Origin: Parietaria judaica
Lineage: Eukaryota > Streptophyta > Magnoliopsida > Rosales > Urticaceae
DNA: 64,000 nucleotides
Direction: 5' to 3'
NCBI GenBank assembly: GCA_954871525.1
Contig: OX940865.1
Span: 10,492,606-10,556,605, forward strand
Made by a program: the position numbers and the translations under genes
Part shown: positions 37,698-49,890 of the stretch, in pieces
Layout of the letters: every line of letters starts with the position of its first letter
Numbering within the stretch: the first letter of the stretch is position 1
The notes under the pieces: generated by a model
Seen by the model: only the letters and a program-made list of their open reading frames with translations
Database searches by the model: none
What the model was told of the DNA's origin: nothing

Positions 37698-38040
37698 TTA
37701 TTTGTAGGGAATAGATGTCCTCTTAGATTCGGGCCCTGAAACCATATCGTCCCAAACGAGATTTGATAGCTCCATAGTCAACTTTCCCACTTTTCCTGAT
37801 AAAAGGAATACAACAAAAATATTCATACATCACTCCCAATTTAATATCATCTCTTCATAGGTGACAATGTGAACAACCGAAACATTGGGGCAATATTTTT
37901 ATATATAGAAAATCGAATATCTTATTTGAAAAGATAAGAATCCCATTTACAGCATATTCATCATTCTATTGCGATAATATCGATATTTTCATCGCATTTA
38001 CCTCTTAAAAATGAGTAAAGTTAAGTTAAAATATTAATCA

Positions 38041-38072
<32 letters not shown>

Positions 38073-41000
38073 TTTATTATAGCATTAAGTAAGAAAATAA
38101 TAATAAATATAGACTTGAAACAAATAAACCCGACAAGTATTATACAAGTAGAGCTTAATAAATCGTGCAATATAAAATATGAAATTATATATATTAAACT
38201 TTAGTCATATGCGGTAAATTTATAATTTATTCAGTTTATTTATAATAACTGAATATTGCGACCTAATGGTATATAGGTATTCGGATTTAACTCAGAGCAT
38301 TATATTTTACCGTTATATAGCAACATTGGTATATTCGGTGACTATTTTTTTGTTCACTCCCAGTAGGGGTGAAACCGGAAGCGGGAACCGAAAATTTAAC
38401 ATTTTTTTTTTGCCTGTCCCGAAATACCAAGACAAATATATTTTTTCCCAGTTCCGGTTATAAAAAGTTATCTTTTTTTTCTTTTCAAACCGGGAACTAG
38501 AACAAAATGCATACAAAATATCAAGTCCAAAATTACAAAAATCAAGTATTAAATCTAAAATTTAAATAACATAATCTAAAATATTATTATGACATAAACA
38601 AAAATATACATAATAAAAATTAAAAAAATACATATTTATATTTATAAAACCAGAACCGGGAAACAAACTGAGAGTAAAGTTTCGTAGGGGTTCTGTTCCC
38701 AGTTTTCAGACCAAGAACCGGGACTGGTTTTTTGGACTACCAATCCCAAGTTCGAATTGGCACTGATAAAATAGGTAACTGGATTTTGGAGTACCGATTT
38801 TTCACGCTGGAATCAAACAATCGGGATAAGAATGAATTCCGCCCTTACTTTTTATATAATTTTTCACGTTTATGTTAATTGAAATGGAGAGGAAATTCAA
38901 CATACCATCTCCAACGGGCTGGCCGTCCCACTCAACTATCGGTAGCACTGGCAACGTGCTCGCCACGTACATCATCTCGGCTGCATTCTTAGCCTCTTCA
39001 ACGCCGATACTCGAGGCCCTCACGCCCTTCAGCCGGCCCGCTTCCACCAGCTTTGGCGCTAACTCCAGCAGCCTCTGCACCGTGCACCCGCTCAAAATCT
39101 TGTCAAACAGCGGCACAACCAGCTCTCTGTCCCGCGTCACGAACGCCACGTTCAAGTTCGGCCCTTCCGCCACGTTTCCCTCCTCGTCCACCCACACAGA
39201 CCCGAACGCCCCGCTCTCCTCCGCCTCAATCTTTGAGAGGACGTTGGGGAGGTAGTTCACGTTCTTCATCGTTGCCATCTGCGGCGATTTCATTGGCACT
39301 GTTGATGTCACGGCCCCAACGCCTTTTCGGCACTGCACGACAGGCCGGTTGATAACCACGGCATAGAACGCCGGCGTCGAGCCTGGCTGAGGCGAGAGCA
39401 GGAAGTTCCCGGGGCCGGAGCTCAGCCAGTACCGTAGCGTTCCCTCCCTGAGCTCTGACACAGCGGCGAGCTGCACGAGAATGCTGCGCAGCGTGCTGCG
39501 AGGGAAGGGTGAGGTGATCTTTGCGCTCGAGGCCGATCGCAGGAAGCGGTCAAGGTGCGCGTCGAGCTCATAGAGGTGTCTGCAAAGAGGGTTTGAAGAT
39601 TCTTCAATCTTGATATTTGCATTAAGTCGACGTCGTAAGCGAAACCGGTATTTTGAGATAAAAACTAAGAAACGGTATTGCTATTGAAAGGCAGGACATG
39701 GACTAGTTTCATCAATCCGGGAACCACCATATACCGGTCCCCGATATTTTCATTAGCTTTCTAACCACTTGTAAGAAAAAGGTTTTTACATGTTTAAGTT
39801 TTATGTCATGGTTACCGACTCATAGCGTATAAATTCCAGTATCAGTTATCGGTTTAACAAAAAAAGTAAAAGCATTGAATTGGAATATACCTGAAAACCG
39901 GGACCAAAAAACCTAAAAATAATCTTAGTTCTTGTTCTCGGTTTCACCCCTACGACTCGACGGTATTTCATTTTATGTTGATCGACAAAACCCACATTTT
40001 TCATGATTGGATCAATTTAAACTTTATTCACCGAGTAAATGCATAAATATTATCAATATATTACAAGAGATAAGTGGGTGTATGGCTATTATGGATATAA
40101 GAATAAAAAGGGAGAATAAGAAACATGTACATGTTACTACATATAATATAACCGAGCGATTGACTCGGGTTGTGTCGGTTTTACCCGTTTAGTATGACGG
40201 CAGTGTCGAACACGCCGTGGCCTCTGTGGACCATGTGGTCATCAATCGGAATCATCATTAGAGCAGGGTCGAGGACGATCCCTCCGAACACGCTCGAGTA
40301 CATGGCCGGGTAGGGCTGTTTTTTCTTGGAGCTCCATTTCTCGTGCAACTTTGCAAGCAACTGAAAAAAACCAAAATGTGGCAAGCGACACTAAAAGAAT
40401 TATTTTTTTTTAAAAAGGGACTGAATGCTACAATCCTAAAAATAATGTATGTAGCCTAGCCTAGCAACAAGCGGGACGTATATTTTTTGAAAAAATAAAA
40501 ATGATATAATTTTAACGAATTTTTAATTAATTAGTTGATCTAGAGGAAGGACCACCAAACAAAGGCATTATTAATTGAATCATTAATTTAACAAGATCTT
40601 TTGAAAAGAAAATAGCACTTACCCCGATGATGAATCTCAATCTATCATCTAATCAATAAATTTTTGAATCGAGGAAAAAAAAAGGTAGAAAAAGAAATAT
40701 CTCGAACAAAAAATGTATAGGATAAGTAAAGGTTATTCGTGGCAAAAGTACGAATTCTTCTTTAAAAAGTAATCATAATTTCTAATTTTTGGTACCTGTC
40801 TTGTATATAAGACAAAAATTTTGATACTTTGTCCAGCTAAAATATAGTCGTTTAATTTTCTAGAAGAGAATCGATACTTGTGTGGCAAATATCCCAATAA
40901 GTAAAGCACAATGAAGGTTGATCTGGGTTGTCGAGCTGTTTAATTACCTCAGATGAAGATTGGTAGACATGAACTTCAAGTTGATGACTGTCATTTTCGA

Positions 41001-41114
41001 TTTCCGAAGCTTCAACAAACGAGAAAAGGAGCAAAACATAGTTGAGTCCATTGACCAATGTGGATAAACAAATCAATGAGGATTTCAGTGATAGTTTTTA
41101 TTACCTGATTCCAT
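37698..41114 (-). CDS. class-IV PLP aminotransferase (D-amino-acid transaminase-like), gene 2
   Basis: Tandem paralogue of gene 1 with the same five exons: 41105-41114 (10 nt), 40948-41009, 40185-40360, 38906-39579 and 37698-37795. The spliced frame is open for 339 aa, starting MESASEIENDSHQLEVHVYQ. It keeps IPIDDHMVHRGHGVFDTAV, the PLP lysine in ATMKNVNYLPN and NVAEGPNLNVAFV, and ends LTMELSNLVWDDMVSGPE then SKRTSIPYK. Differences from gene 1: one extra Lys in exon 3 and a 12-bp duplication in exon 4 (near 39485-39496) adding four residues around PRSTLRSILVQ. Both are in frame, so selection appears to act on both copies. Substrate preference cannot be told from sequence. Introns 3 and 4 are shorter than in gene 1. 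Confidence 0.9.
38365..38810 (+). repeat. hAT-like terminal segment in intron 4 of gene 2
   Basis: Starts TAGGGGTGAAACCGG and continues with GGGAACCG/ACCGGGA words. The facing end CGGTTTCACCCCTA lies at 39942-39955 in intron 3, with exon 4 between. Confidence 0.5.
39640..39955 (-). repeat. hAT-like terminal segment in intron 3 of gene 2
   Basis: Ends CTCGGTTTCACCCCTA, an exact inverse of the TAGGGGTGAAACCG end at 38365. It shares most of its length with 31470-31808 in gene 1. No matching 8-bp flanks remain. Confidence 0.5.
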
Positions 41115-42120
41115 TGAGTCAAAGCAAGAAAATTTATAGGCGTCATGTGCTTGCTTGACTGCATATGGCAGAGTGGTAGTCACTCGAGTCTCATTCACAG
41201 TGATTATTTTTATTTGTTAGAAATTTGCGACAAAAGTATGTATATGTTATGTGGTAACGTACGATTTTAATTAGTCATCATAAAGTTTCACGTGGTAACA
41301 TACAATTTTATTATACTTTTGTTTATTTGATCACGAATGATAAAAGTAAGTAAAAGGTTGACATCGAGCATTGAATTCTCGCATAGTCGTCTAAATGTGC
41401 TCTTTACAGATCAATCCTATCGTCATGTGGTCAGAACGGAAAATAAGTGGTCTATAAAAGCGAATATATTATCAAATCATATGTAGTCACGTGAAACATC
41501 CCAATATAGAATCATAGAAAAATTTGATCAATTTATGTTTTTTTTTTTTTTTTACATCGTTGAGAATTTTTGGTACAAAAAAATTGAGAGAATTTTTGCT
41601 AAAACAATTGAGAGAATATATTATAATTTTTTTCAACTTGTAACTATATATATGGGAAATATCTACTATGTAAATATTGTTACTAAATAGTATCGCCATG
41701 ATTGTTCAATGATTTGATTTTTTATGCCATTAATTTATTATCTGTAGGAAAAAACGTAATACCTAAAATGAAAAGCTGCAATTACTGAGAATCAAGAGTG
41801 ATAAAAAACGTATGCACTATGTTGTATATGAAAACAACCAGATTTTTATTTGATTTCAAATAACGTAAGAATATTCGTTTCATAGTAAATACTACTATTC
41901 AGAAAGAGTTCTGAGTATGATTTGAATGTAAATCAATGCTCAAACGTTTTTCAATACATGCACAATCTCATACTACAACTATAAATTAGAAGCTCCTCGA
42001 CTTTGTTTCGACACACCAAGAAAAGCTTATTTTTGAACTTTCAGATATTATCTCTGAACTTTGCACTTTCGTTTTCACTCCGTGCAAAGGTAAAAAACAC
42101 TATATTAATTGTACATATAT
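41115..42120. other. promoter side of gene 2 and intergenic
   Basis: AT-rich, including the 5' flank of gene 2. No gene or element recognised. Confidence 0.35.
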
Positions 42121-42124
42121 ACAA

Positions 42125-42125
<1 letters not shown>

Positions 42126-42187
<62 letters not shown>
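42126..42187. repeat. compound (AC)n(AT)n microsatellite
   Basis: A run of acacac units passes directly into tatata units. Confidence 0.9.
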
Positions 42188-42190
<3 letters not shown>

Positions 42191-42650
42191 GGGTTAGATC
42201 TTTGCGGGTTCAGTTCGCCGTTGTGAAGACAATTGTTGCACTGTTTTATCCTGTAGGCGAATCGCTTTAACAAAAGCGTCTTTGACGTGACACGGTACGA
42301 CCCTCTTACTCTCTCTTTTCCAGGATATATTGATTGGTAAAAGATCTCCGTCCTCATCAATTCTTTTTCCTAAAATTTTGAAACTTGCTTCTTCGTTTAA
42401 ATACTCGTAGAAACTATTTTTACTACAATCATAAAGCGCTTTGCGTACCTACGAGTATAACAAAGAAGGAACCTTAAAAGTCTTAGAAAAAAAAAATCGC
42501 CATGAAAAGGAAGAACTCTCTGGTTTGAATTTTGAAAAGAAAAATGTAGAGAGTTTTTTTTCTTGGTCTCGGGTCATGAGAGAGACTCTCTATATAAGGT
42601 TTATTTTTAGATTTCCGTTGAATTCCTTGGTTCAAGACGCGTGACACAGT
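42188..42650 (-). repeat. candidate Copia LTR fragment
   Basis: The minus strand has a TATA-like region (ccttatatagagagtctc) near 42590, then GGCGAACTGAACCCGCAAAG near its end. Both are features I associate with Tork-type Copia LTRs. No target duplication or second LTR found. Confidence 0.35.
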
Positions 42651-43618
42651 AATTTACTGTATTGTCTCTTATCTCGCTTAGTACACGTTATCTCTCTCGC
42701 AATTTGTTTCTTAACTCTTTAATGTCTAGCCTGTATTGTATCTTTTTTCTTTTTTTTGAAAGAAGCCTGTATTGTATCTTGAAAAGCTGAATCTGACAGG
42801 AATACTTATTTTACACTATATATATTGACATACTTCCACAAACTTGACAGTTTGCTTTGTATATGATAGCTTATATTCTTTTTGATCATGCGTGTTTTAT
42901 TATATATTAATATATTTATTATAGTGTGCATGTGATGTTAGGTTGTCTGGGAATTCGAATAGGAAGTAATAATATATATATATTCTCTGTATATAATCTT
43001 AGTTTTTTAATAGGTTAAAATTGCGGCTAATATACTCAATGTTTGATTGGCTATGGGTTATATACATAATATTTATTTTCAACGGCTATTGTACTTTAAT
43101 TTGATTCCGTTAGATTTTTTTCACGTTTTTCGTCACTTGACCGTCTGCATGTGATTCCTCCTCGATGTACAATTTTAGTATTTTTGTAAAGATGAGAGAT
43201 ATATCTACAACTTTAGTGTTTTATGTTTTGTAAAATAAAGTTTTAAAAAATACTAAATTTTAATTACAACGTAAAACTAGACATTAGTGTAATGAAAAAT
43301 ATTTGTTTCTAGCAAATTTTTATATACTAAATGCCTCGTCGCTTCGTCGGCCTTGTCGCCTCGTCGACCTTTCAAGAACTTCGTCTTATTCGTCTTTTTG
43401 ACTCCGGGCCTCGCCAATGTCTTGGTTCGTCGGCCTCTGGTCTTTGACTTTGGTGATGGACTTTGACTTTTGTTGGCGGGCTTTGATTTTTGCCAAAATA
43501 AGGGGACCCAATCTTTATATGTTACTAAAAATGCATATAACAGTAATATTATTTAGTATATTTATCAAATCTATAAACAAAAACTAATGTATCTTTGTCC
43601 AATATTTATATACATATA
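42651..43618. other. intergenic with MULE-type repeat segment
   Basis: At 43020-43330 the sequence gcggctaatatactcaatgt plus a cgtcacttgaccgtc stretch matches 35725-35880, a dispersed decayed repeat. Around 43330-43470 lies a short stretch of TCGTCG/TTCGTC words. No gene. Confidence 0.4.
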
Positions 43619-44175
43619 TGCAAGGTTCGACTTATCGTGGATAATCGACGATTATCGGTCTCACCGATGTTTACTGGTAAATAATCCACTACACTAGTTG
43701 TCGTTTTGGTAGCTTATCGCAGATAATCGAGATAATCTAAATGCTTTTCCAATGGATTATCGTTTTTTGCTGTGTAAACTTGAGGTATTTTTTGATGCAA
43801 TTAAAAAAATATTAGGTTAGGTATAAATGGAACTTTTTTTTTTTGCCGAAAATCGAACCAAACCCTACTTCTCCATTCTTCTCACCGCTCTCAAGCCAAA
43901 TATTGTGCATTTGGGCGATTTTCGAGCTGGTAAGCTTATGGATTTTCGCTAAATCATGTTATTATCACTGATTATCGTGTATTTGGAAAAAGTTTTCAAA
44001 GTTTTGATTTAAGTCTTTTTCTCCGAATTTCTTCAAATTACTTTTTGGTAAATTTAGGAGTTATAATCATAGATATGTATGAATCATGCATTTTTTTCTT
44101 CTTTGATATTTACTCATTTTTACGATTTTTAGAAGATTTACATGAGTTCAAATCTAAAGAGTTAGTTGTTCATAT
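43619..44175 (+). mobile_element. MULE-like element end, family with CAAGGTTCG terminus (copy 2)
   Basis: Begins CAAGGTTCGACTTATCG, followed by GATAATCGACGATTATCGG words. It shares nearly all its length with the inverse of 26255-26846. It leads directly into the antisense DUF1985-like remnant. Confidence 0.5.
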
Positions 44176-44600
44176 GAGTTATGTTCTTCAATGGGGGATG
44201 TCCCTTCCACAAAACAAGTCTGCAATGTTTTCACAATCCAGACCCCAGTGATGATGAAAAACTCGTGAATGGAGTATCGTAGTGGAGCTTGATTCACCGA
44301 CATTCACATCTCCCATTCCCTTTGTAATTCTGTGATTCTGGAAAACAATGTCTTGATCACTCTTCTAGAATACTAAAATAAAGTGGGGACATCCAAGAGA
44401 GGCTCAAATTGGGTACCCCGAAACCACTGAAACTCCTCTCCGCTCAGTCGTGGCTTGATCAGATCAGTAATCTGACAAAAGTTCTCTTCATCGGTCTCCA
44501 TTCGAATGTGGTACAAGTCCGAGCTTACGATAATACGACGCATACTCGAAGGCTAATAAAAATCATAATTACAGCATATTGGAAAAATGTTTGAATAAGA
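44176..44600 (-). pseudogene. DUF1985-like (Ulp1/MULE-associated) gene fragment
   Basis: Minus-strand readings: HIRMETDEENFCQITDLI, KPRLSGEEFQWFRGTQFEPL, LDVPTLF then a stop, and further on LRYSIHEFFIITG followed, one frame over, by LDCENIADLFCGRD. The order F-(8)-LDVP followed by (H/R)EFxxITGL fits DUF1985, the N-terminal domain of the Ulp1-like proteins carried by plant MULE transposons. At least one frameshift and stops show it is dead. Confidence 0.5.
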
Positions 44601-45560
44601 TATTCAAGAATAAACTATGCAATATAGCTACATATACCAATTAGCTGTAATGATTAAATAATATAGCGGTAATTATAAGATATACAGAGGTAATGATATA
44701 ATATCTAGCGGGAATGCTAAAATGGATAGCAGACACCTAGTGATCATTACTCCATACACTCTTTGCATTATAATTCCGCTATTGGTTCTTCGTACATAAA
44801 TCTCTTGTAAGGCCGTTTTCCGACTAACATCAACCAAATCACGTTTTTTATTGCATGCATCATTTCCACTGACTTCTTCGAAAATAGTTATTTCGGACGT
44901 CCAGAGGACATTACTTAACTATTTCGGACAAGAAGCAAATCATAACTAGATTAGATTCTATTAGAAATAGCGGTAATGCAGTATATAGGGAGCAACGACA
45001 AACCTCTATCGGTAATATACAACGGGGTGTAAATAGATAGCTAGCGCCAATTCTAATAAACATAGCGGTATTGTAGTATATTCGTACCAACGGTGCACTA
45101 CTAGCGGTATTCTGTGAACAGAGCGTAAATAGATAGCGGTATTTCTGTAATAGGTACAGAACCAACCCTACATTGTTCTTCTTCGTAAACCACACAATAT
45201 AGTATATTGCATGTAAAATCAGTAAACCCTAACATCATTACGAGTCAAAACAGTTCGCAAATCATAGGCTTCTCAAAGAATAAATATTTACCTCCATTTA
45301 TGTGGCTTTGGAGAGGATGAAGACGATGATCGGAGAAACTCGTCGGTGAAAGGATCGTCCTTCGCCGGGAATTCAAAGAGAAGAAATCCTTGTTGCTCAA
45401 AGTTGTTCTCGAATCAGAATGAACAGAACATAAGAACGAGGGGTATGATGGAGAAGAGATAAAATTCGGAGTCAGAAGAGAGGACCTTGGGAATAGACAG
45501 CGTCGAAGTGAAGTAATCACGGAGAAGAAGCGAGAATATGTTTGAAAAAAAAAACGAAAA
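44601..45560. repeat. AGCGGTAAT-repeat region
   Basis: The word agcggtaa/agcggtat or a near match recurs about seven times between 44660 and 45150, spaced irregularly with GTATAT. This looks like the subterminal repeat zone of the DUF1985-carrying element. The minus-strand frame at 45245-45520 (RRRTILSPTSFSDHRLHPLQ) may be 5' leader sequence; it is not a supported gene. Confidence 0.35.
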
Positions 45561-46254
45561 GAAAATGTAATAAATAAACCGCTTAACTATCAAAGGGCAA
45601 ATTAGTAGTTTTACAAAATACTGGGTCACAAATAAACGAGAACTTGCAATTTGTATTTATTAGAGTAAAAAAGAAATGAAATGTTATCACGAGGGTACCG
45701 AGCGAAACGACGTCTCAGATAAGGTCTTTTAGCCAACTCTTTCCAATACATTATGAAGAAAAAAAATCTGAAAGTAAATATAGATTGATGAAATCATTTG
45801 TATTTTTTATCAAATGCAAAGTTGTTTTTAGGTAGAAATACTTACAGTTGAACAATCAATAGTTGTATTTATTTTCAAGAAAATTGTAAAAAAATGAGCA
45901 TTTCGTACATCAACCTCTTTTTTAGACTAAAAGACACTGTTTGGCTTACGCCTTTATCGGTGCATTTTTTTTTTCCGAAGCTCATATTTAGTAGAGGCTT
46001 TCTTTAATTTGATCAGTTTATTGTGGAATAAATCATCGTGTATTACGGCTCGGGTTAATACTTATTAAATCATCTAAAGGCTAATCATGACTTTTTAAGA
46101 TAAGAATATCAAAATAGTAACCATGGCAATGAAAATTGATTTATAGTATATTACACGAATATATTTTCTTTAACATCACCATTACATAACTCAAACAAGA
46201 CATAACTCATTACACACAATACTAATACATTGAAATTCCTATATACTTTCATTA
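45561..46254. other. intergenic, nothing recognised
   Basis: AT-rich. A short piece near 45885-45935 (tgagcatttcgtacatcaac) resembles the fold-back MITE end at 2861-2872. Confidence 0.35.
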
Positions 46255-46767
46255 CTAGTTACTATGTACCCAATCATGCTTTTTTTGGTACCTCAAACTA
46301 TATGCGACTAAATATGATATGCAGTAATAAATTACAGCCATGGACAAATGCTGAATAATGTGGCCCAAAATTGGACCCTTATGCAGAAGAGCTATCAACG
46401 TCGCGGCCATTACTATCTCCAACACGACCAACGTTGTTATCGCGCACAACCTTATAAAGTGGTTTTCCACCCAAACACCGGCAAACAACGGTGGAAGACA
46501 AGCTAAATAATACACAATAAAATGTAATGCAGGGCCGAAGAAATCCTTCAGAATCGTACCTCCTGGTGAACTTGGATCAAGTTCCTGGCGCCTTGCAAGT
46601 TCGGTATAGTACATTGTGAAGGAACTCGAATGTTTAGCAAATAAAATGCGTAATGACATTACAAATAAGACGGTAATATCATAATTATTGAGCACATACT
46701 CGCTTCCAATGACCAATAATAGTATAGTCGCCATTGCTCCATTCGGAATTTCGAGAATGGCATCCAA
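46255..46767 (-). pseudogene. multi-pass membrane protein fragment
   Basis: A 170-codon minus-strand frame with about four hydrophobic segments: MATILLLVIGSEYVL, then FGPALHFIVYYLACLPPLF, then LCAITTLVVLEIVMAATLI, then MAVIYYCISYLVAYSL. Between the first two is a soluble loop with ELARRQELDPSSPGG. The layout (soluble loop, then three C-terminal membrane segments) resembles VIT1/CCC1-like or ER-body membrane proteins, but I cannot confirm it. There is no ATG at the frame's 5' end (it opens on TTG). Just upstream an in-frame TAA (near 46780) separates it from a short ATG-led reading MDFRAMA. It may be a broken gene or a 3' exon; an intron acceptor upstream is not obvious. Confidence 0.45.
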
Positions 46768-48722
46768 AAAACTTTGTTATGCCATGGCACGAAAATCCAT
46801 CCCTCTCAGCATTTTTTTTTCTACAAGGAATTGATATAACCACGAGTATATTGTGAATCAGAATAATTATGGAATAAACTAGGAATGAATATAATAAATA
46901 AATAAATATAATGACTCCAAAAGGATTGAAATGTGTTTAATTAGGCTTAGTAGTCATACGATAATTCAACATTAGTGATATGTCCCCACTAATTTTCACA
47001 AGAGAAGCTAAATAAATTGATAAAATATTACAATTGGTGAATTTAGTACCAAAATTTGCAAAAATATTAAATTAGTTCAACTTGAGTATTATGGAACCTT
47101 TTTCACTAATTAACTAAAACTGTTTTTTTATATATTCTATTTCCATTTCTTCTTTATTGGTGGTGCTCTTTTCTTTCTGTTATGAGAATCAAATCATAGT
47201 TTGTTTGAACCTTTTGTGGGTTGTTTTTTCATCTCAACTCATTTATGTATTAGTGGAATTATTTATAAGTGGAAGGGCACTGCGCGCGCGGTGTCGATAA
47301 AACAATATTTATAATATTATTGGAGAACTCTAATAAATATTTTATTTTTAATTATTAATTATAAATTAAAAAACATATATCATACATTTTATAAAATTTA
47401 ATTTTTAATAAAAATTATGAATTATAAATTTTTATTTTTAATTATGAATTATAAAACAAAGACGTATAACAAATGCACTTTTGTTCTACAAAGTGTTACA
47501 CCAAATGCACTTTGTAGAAAAAAGTGCCGCACCAAATGCACTTTTTTTCTTCTCCCGCGTAGCACACAACTATTATTTTTACATTTGATCGAAAATATAA
47601 AACAAGTTACTTCATTTGATTTTGTGTCGACATTAAAAAGTATCTTGATGTTAATCAAAATCAAACTCAACAATGGGTATGGTCCTGCATATATAATAGC
47701 AGTAGAGAATAAGTCAAAATATTATAATTTATTTTAAATATGAATTCTCATGTAAAGTTACTTTAAAAAAAAAAAAATTTGAAACGTGTCTTGTAATTCC
47801 GTGCACAACAATTCACTCCTCAAGATTCTACAATAACAACTGCTCCTTATTAGATTCGAGGAATCACAGTGTAGAAAGAAATAAGATAAAATAATTTTTT
47901 TGGCTGATATTATTTAGGTTAGTTTTGAAATTCTTTTCAAAATTTAAGAAAAAAATTATCCTCAGAGCAAATTGCTCAATTATATTATTAACTTAATTAA
48001 CACATATAGGTCTTTAATCCCCATACTATATTTATAGATAAATATTGAATATATTTATCTTTGATATTTTTAATGAAAATAAATTTGTGAAATTTAATAT
48101 ACAAAAATTAACAATGTTTTATTAGATAAATTAAATAAAAAAATTAGAAATTTAGAATTTTAGAAATTTTTTTCACATTAATCACACAAAGAGTTATAAG
48201 TCCCATGAGTTATTTGGTTGAACAAGGAACAAGTAACAAATAATCTAATGAGTGAATCTTAGAGATAACATTCATTTTGTTTTACCGGTGGTACCACTAA
48301 AATAGCATGGAGTTATGTATGGAATATAATAATCAACAATTACGAAATTGTCCCTCAAAAAAAAAAACAATTACGAAATTGCATATCAGCTTCGAGTTAT
48401 CATTGTAATTATTAATTTATAATTAGCAGCTACGTTTTAAATTTCAAATTCGACTAATGTTACTCCTCTAACGTTTGTAAGAGGTCATTGAAGCTTTAAA
48501 TGTTGTTTCATTAATGTTAAATTTGTAGAATACTTTTATTTTTAAGATGCAAGAGCCAAGAATGACAAGATAGAAGTAATTAGTCATTAACTATTGGAAT
48601 ACGAATCAACTTACAAGCATTTCTAAAGAAAGTAGTGACTATATTAGAAGACGAATATATGCAAAAATGCGTATTAGGTAACAGAATAAATGACATCAGC
48701 TAACATGAAAGAAAAAAAAAAT
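46768..48722. other. intergenic, nothing recognised
   Basis: AT-rich. CCAAATGCACTTTgT and caaatgcactttt words repeat at 47473-47545. No gene supported. Confidence 0.35.
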
Positions 48723-49110
48723 TGTTAAAATTGATGCACATTTCTACATTATAGAATATTTTAGTGTGTCTTAGATATATGTAAAAACTGAGAAAGAATA
48801 AGTGTTTAGAAAAATCTAAAAATAAAATACTCTAGAATGCAATTAGAAAGCATACTAGTATAGAAAAATCTAGAAACTATCTAGACTAGAAATTATAAGT
48901 ATCTAGAGTGTTGTAATCTAGGATTTAGAACAACACTCTAGAATCTTGTACAACCTCTATATAAAAAGGTGGTGGGGTGTGTAAGAATCAATAAACAAAA
49001 ATTCTATCAAAACTCTCTCTTCTCAATTTCTACATATTCTAATTCTACAAACACTATCTACTACAAACTATATACCTTAGAAACCTCCCACCAAAATAAA
49101 CATATTCCGC
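48723..49110 (+). repeat. candidate solo LTR (Copia-like)
   Basis: Starts TGTTAAAATTGATGCAC. It carries many TCTAGA words, then a TATA box (ctctatataaaaaggtgg, near 48957) followed by the pyrimidine/A-rich leader typical of an LTR. The 3' boundary and target duplication are not clear. Confidence 0.4.
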
Positions 49111-49270
49111 ACAAATAACCATCAAATTGCAGCTTTAATAAATATATATAATATATATATATATACATTCTTAAGATATAGTATGTCCTAGATATATATA
49201 AGATATAGTATGCTGAGTACATATACATTCTTAAGTGGTTAAAAGTACATATACATTCTTAAGCCATCGG

Positions 49271-49890
49271 TGGCGTGTTCGATTAAGACGATGGGGAATT
49301 TGCCGGAGTTTCCCCACGGGAACCTGGTGATGAAGAGTTCGATGGTGGTGCATTAGTCGCCGGAGATGATGCCGGAGAAGCACCAGACGGTGGAGAATTT
49401 GACGGGGATGTGCCAGGAGATCCGGGTGAAGAGTGCGATGGTGGTGTATTAGACGCTGAAGATGAAGCCGGAGAAGTACCAGACGGTGGAGTGTTCGAAT
49501 GAGAAGGGGGAGCATTCGCCGGGGAAGAAGCCGACGGTGGCGACTTTGACTGAGACGGTGGAGAACTTCCCGGAGTTGTTCCCGGAGAAGAAGCCGCCGG
49601 TGGTGACTTCGACAGAGACGGTGGAGAACTGCCCGGAGTCGTTCCCGGAGAAGAAGCCGATGGTGGTGACTGCGACTGAGACGGTGGAGAATTCCCTGGA
49701 GTTGTCCCCGGAGAAGCTGATGGTGGTGTCATGACGGTGGAGAGTTTGACGGAGATGTCACCGGAGTAGTAGCCGATGGCGGTGACTTCGAATGTGACGG
49801 TGTAGTATAAGCCGGAGTTGTCCCAGGAGTAGAAGCCGACGGTGGTGACTTGGAATGAGATGGAAAACAAGAAAGCAATAAGGTTAGGAT
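49271..49890 (-). pseudogene. Pro/Ser-rich repeat protein (AGP/extensin-like), frameshifted
   Basis: The minus strand encodes tandem repeats of the type SPPSQSKSPPSASSPGTTPG, the glycosylation-prone Ser/Pro/Thr composition of cell-wall arabinogalactan or extensin-like proteins. Upstream of 49730 the repeat continues in another frame (SKSPPSATTPVTSPSNSPPS then stop), so a frameshift splits it. The long frame has no ATG; it opens on TTG. The start-side reading NKILTLLLSCFPSHSKSPPS resembles the end of a signal peptide whose ATG is missing. A stop near 49283 falls inside repeat-like codons (SPSS-stop-SNTPPMA). I see no GPI signal. Repeat slippage probably caused the breaks. Confidence 0.55.

Noticed and set aside
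47417..47737. A 106-codon plus-strand frame
   Set aside because: Low-complexity AT-rich codons, repeated words and no domain; likely chance.
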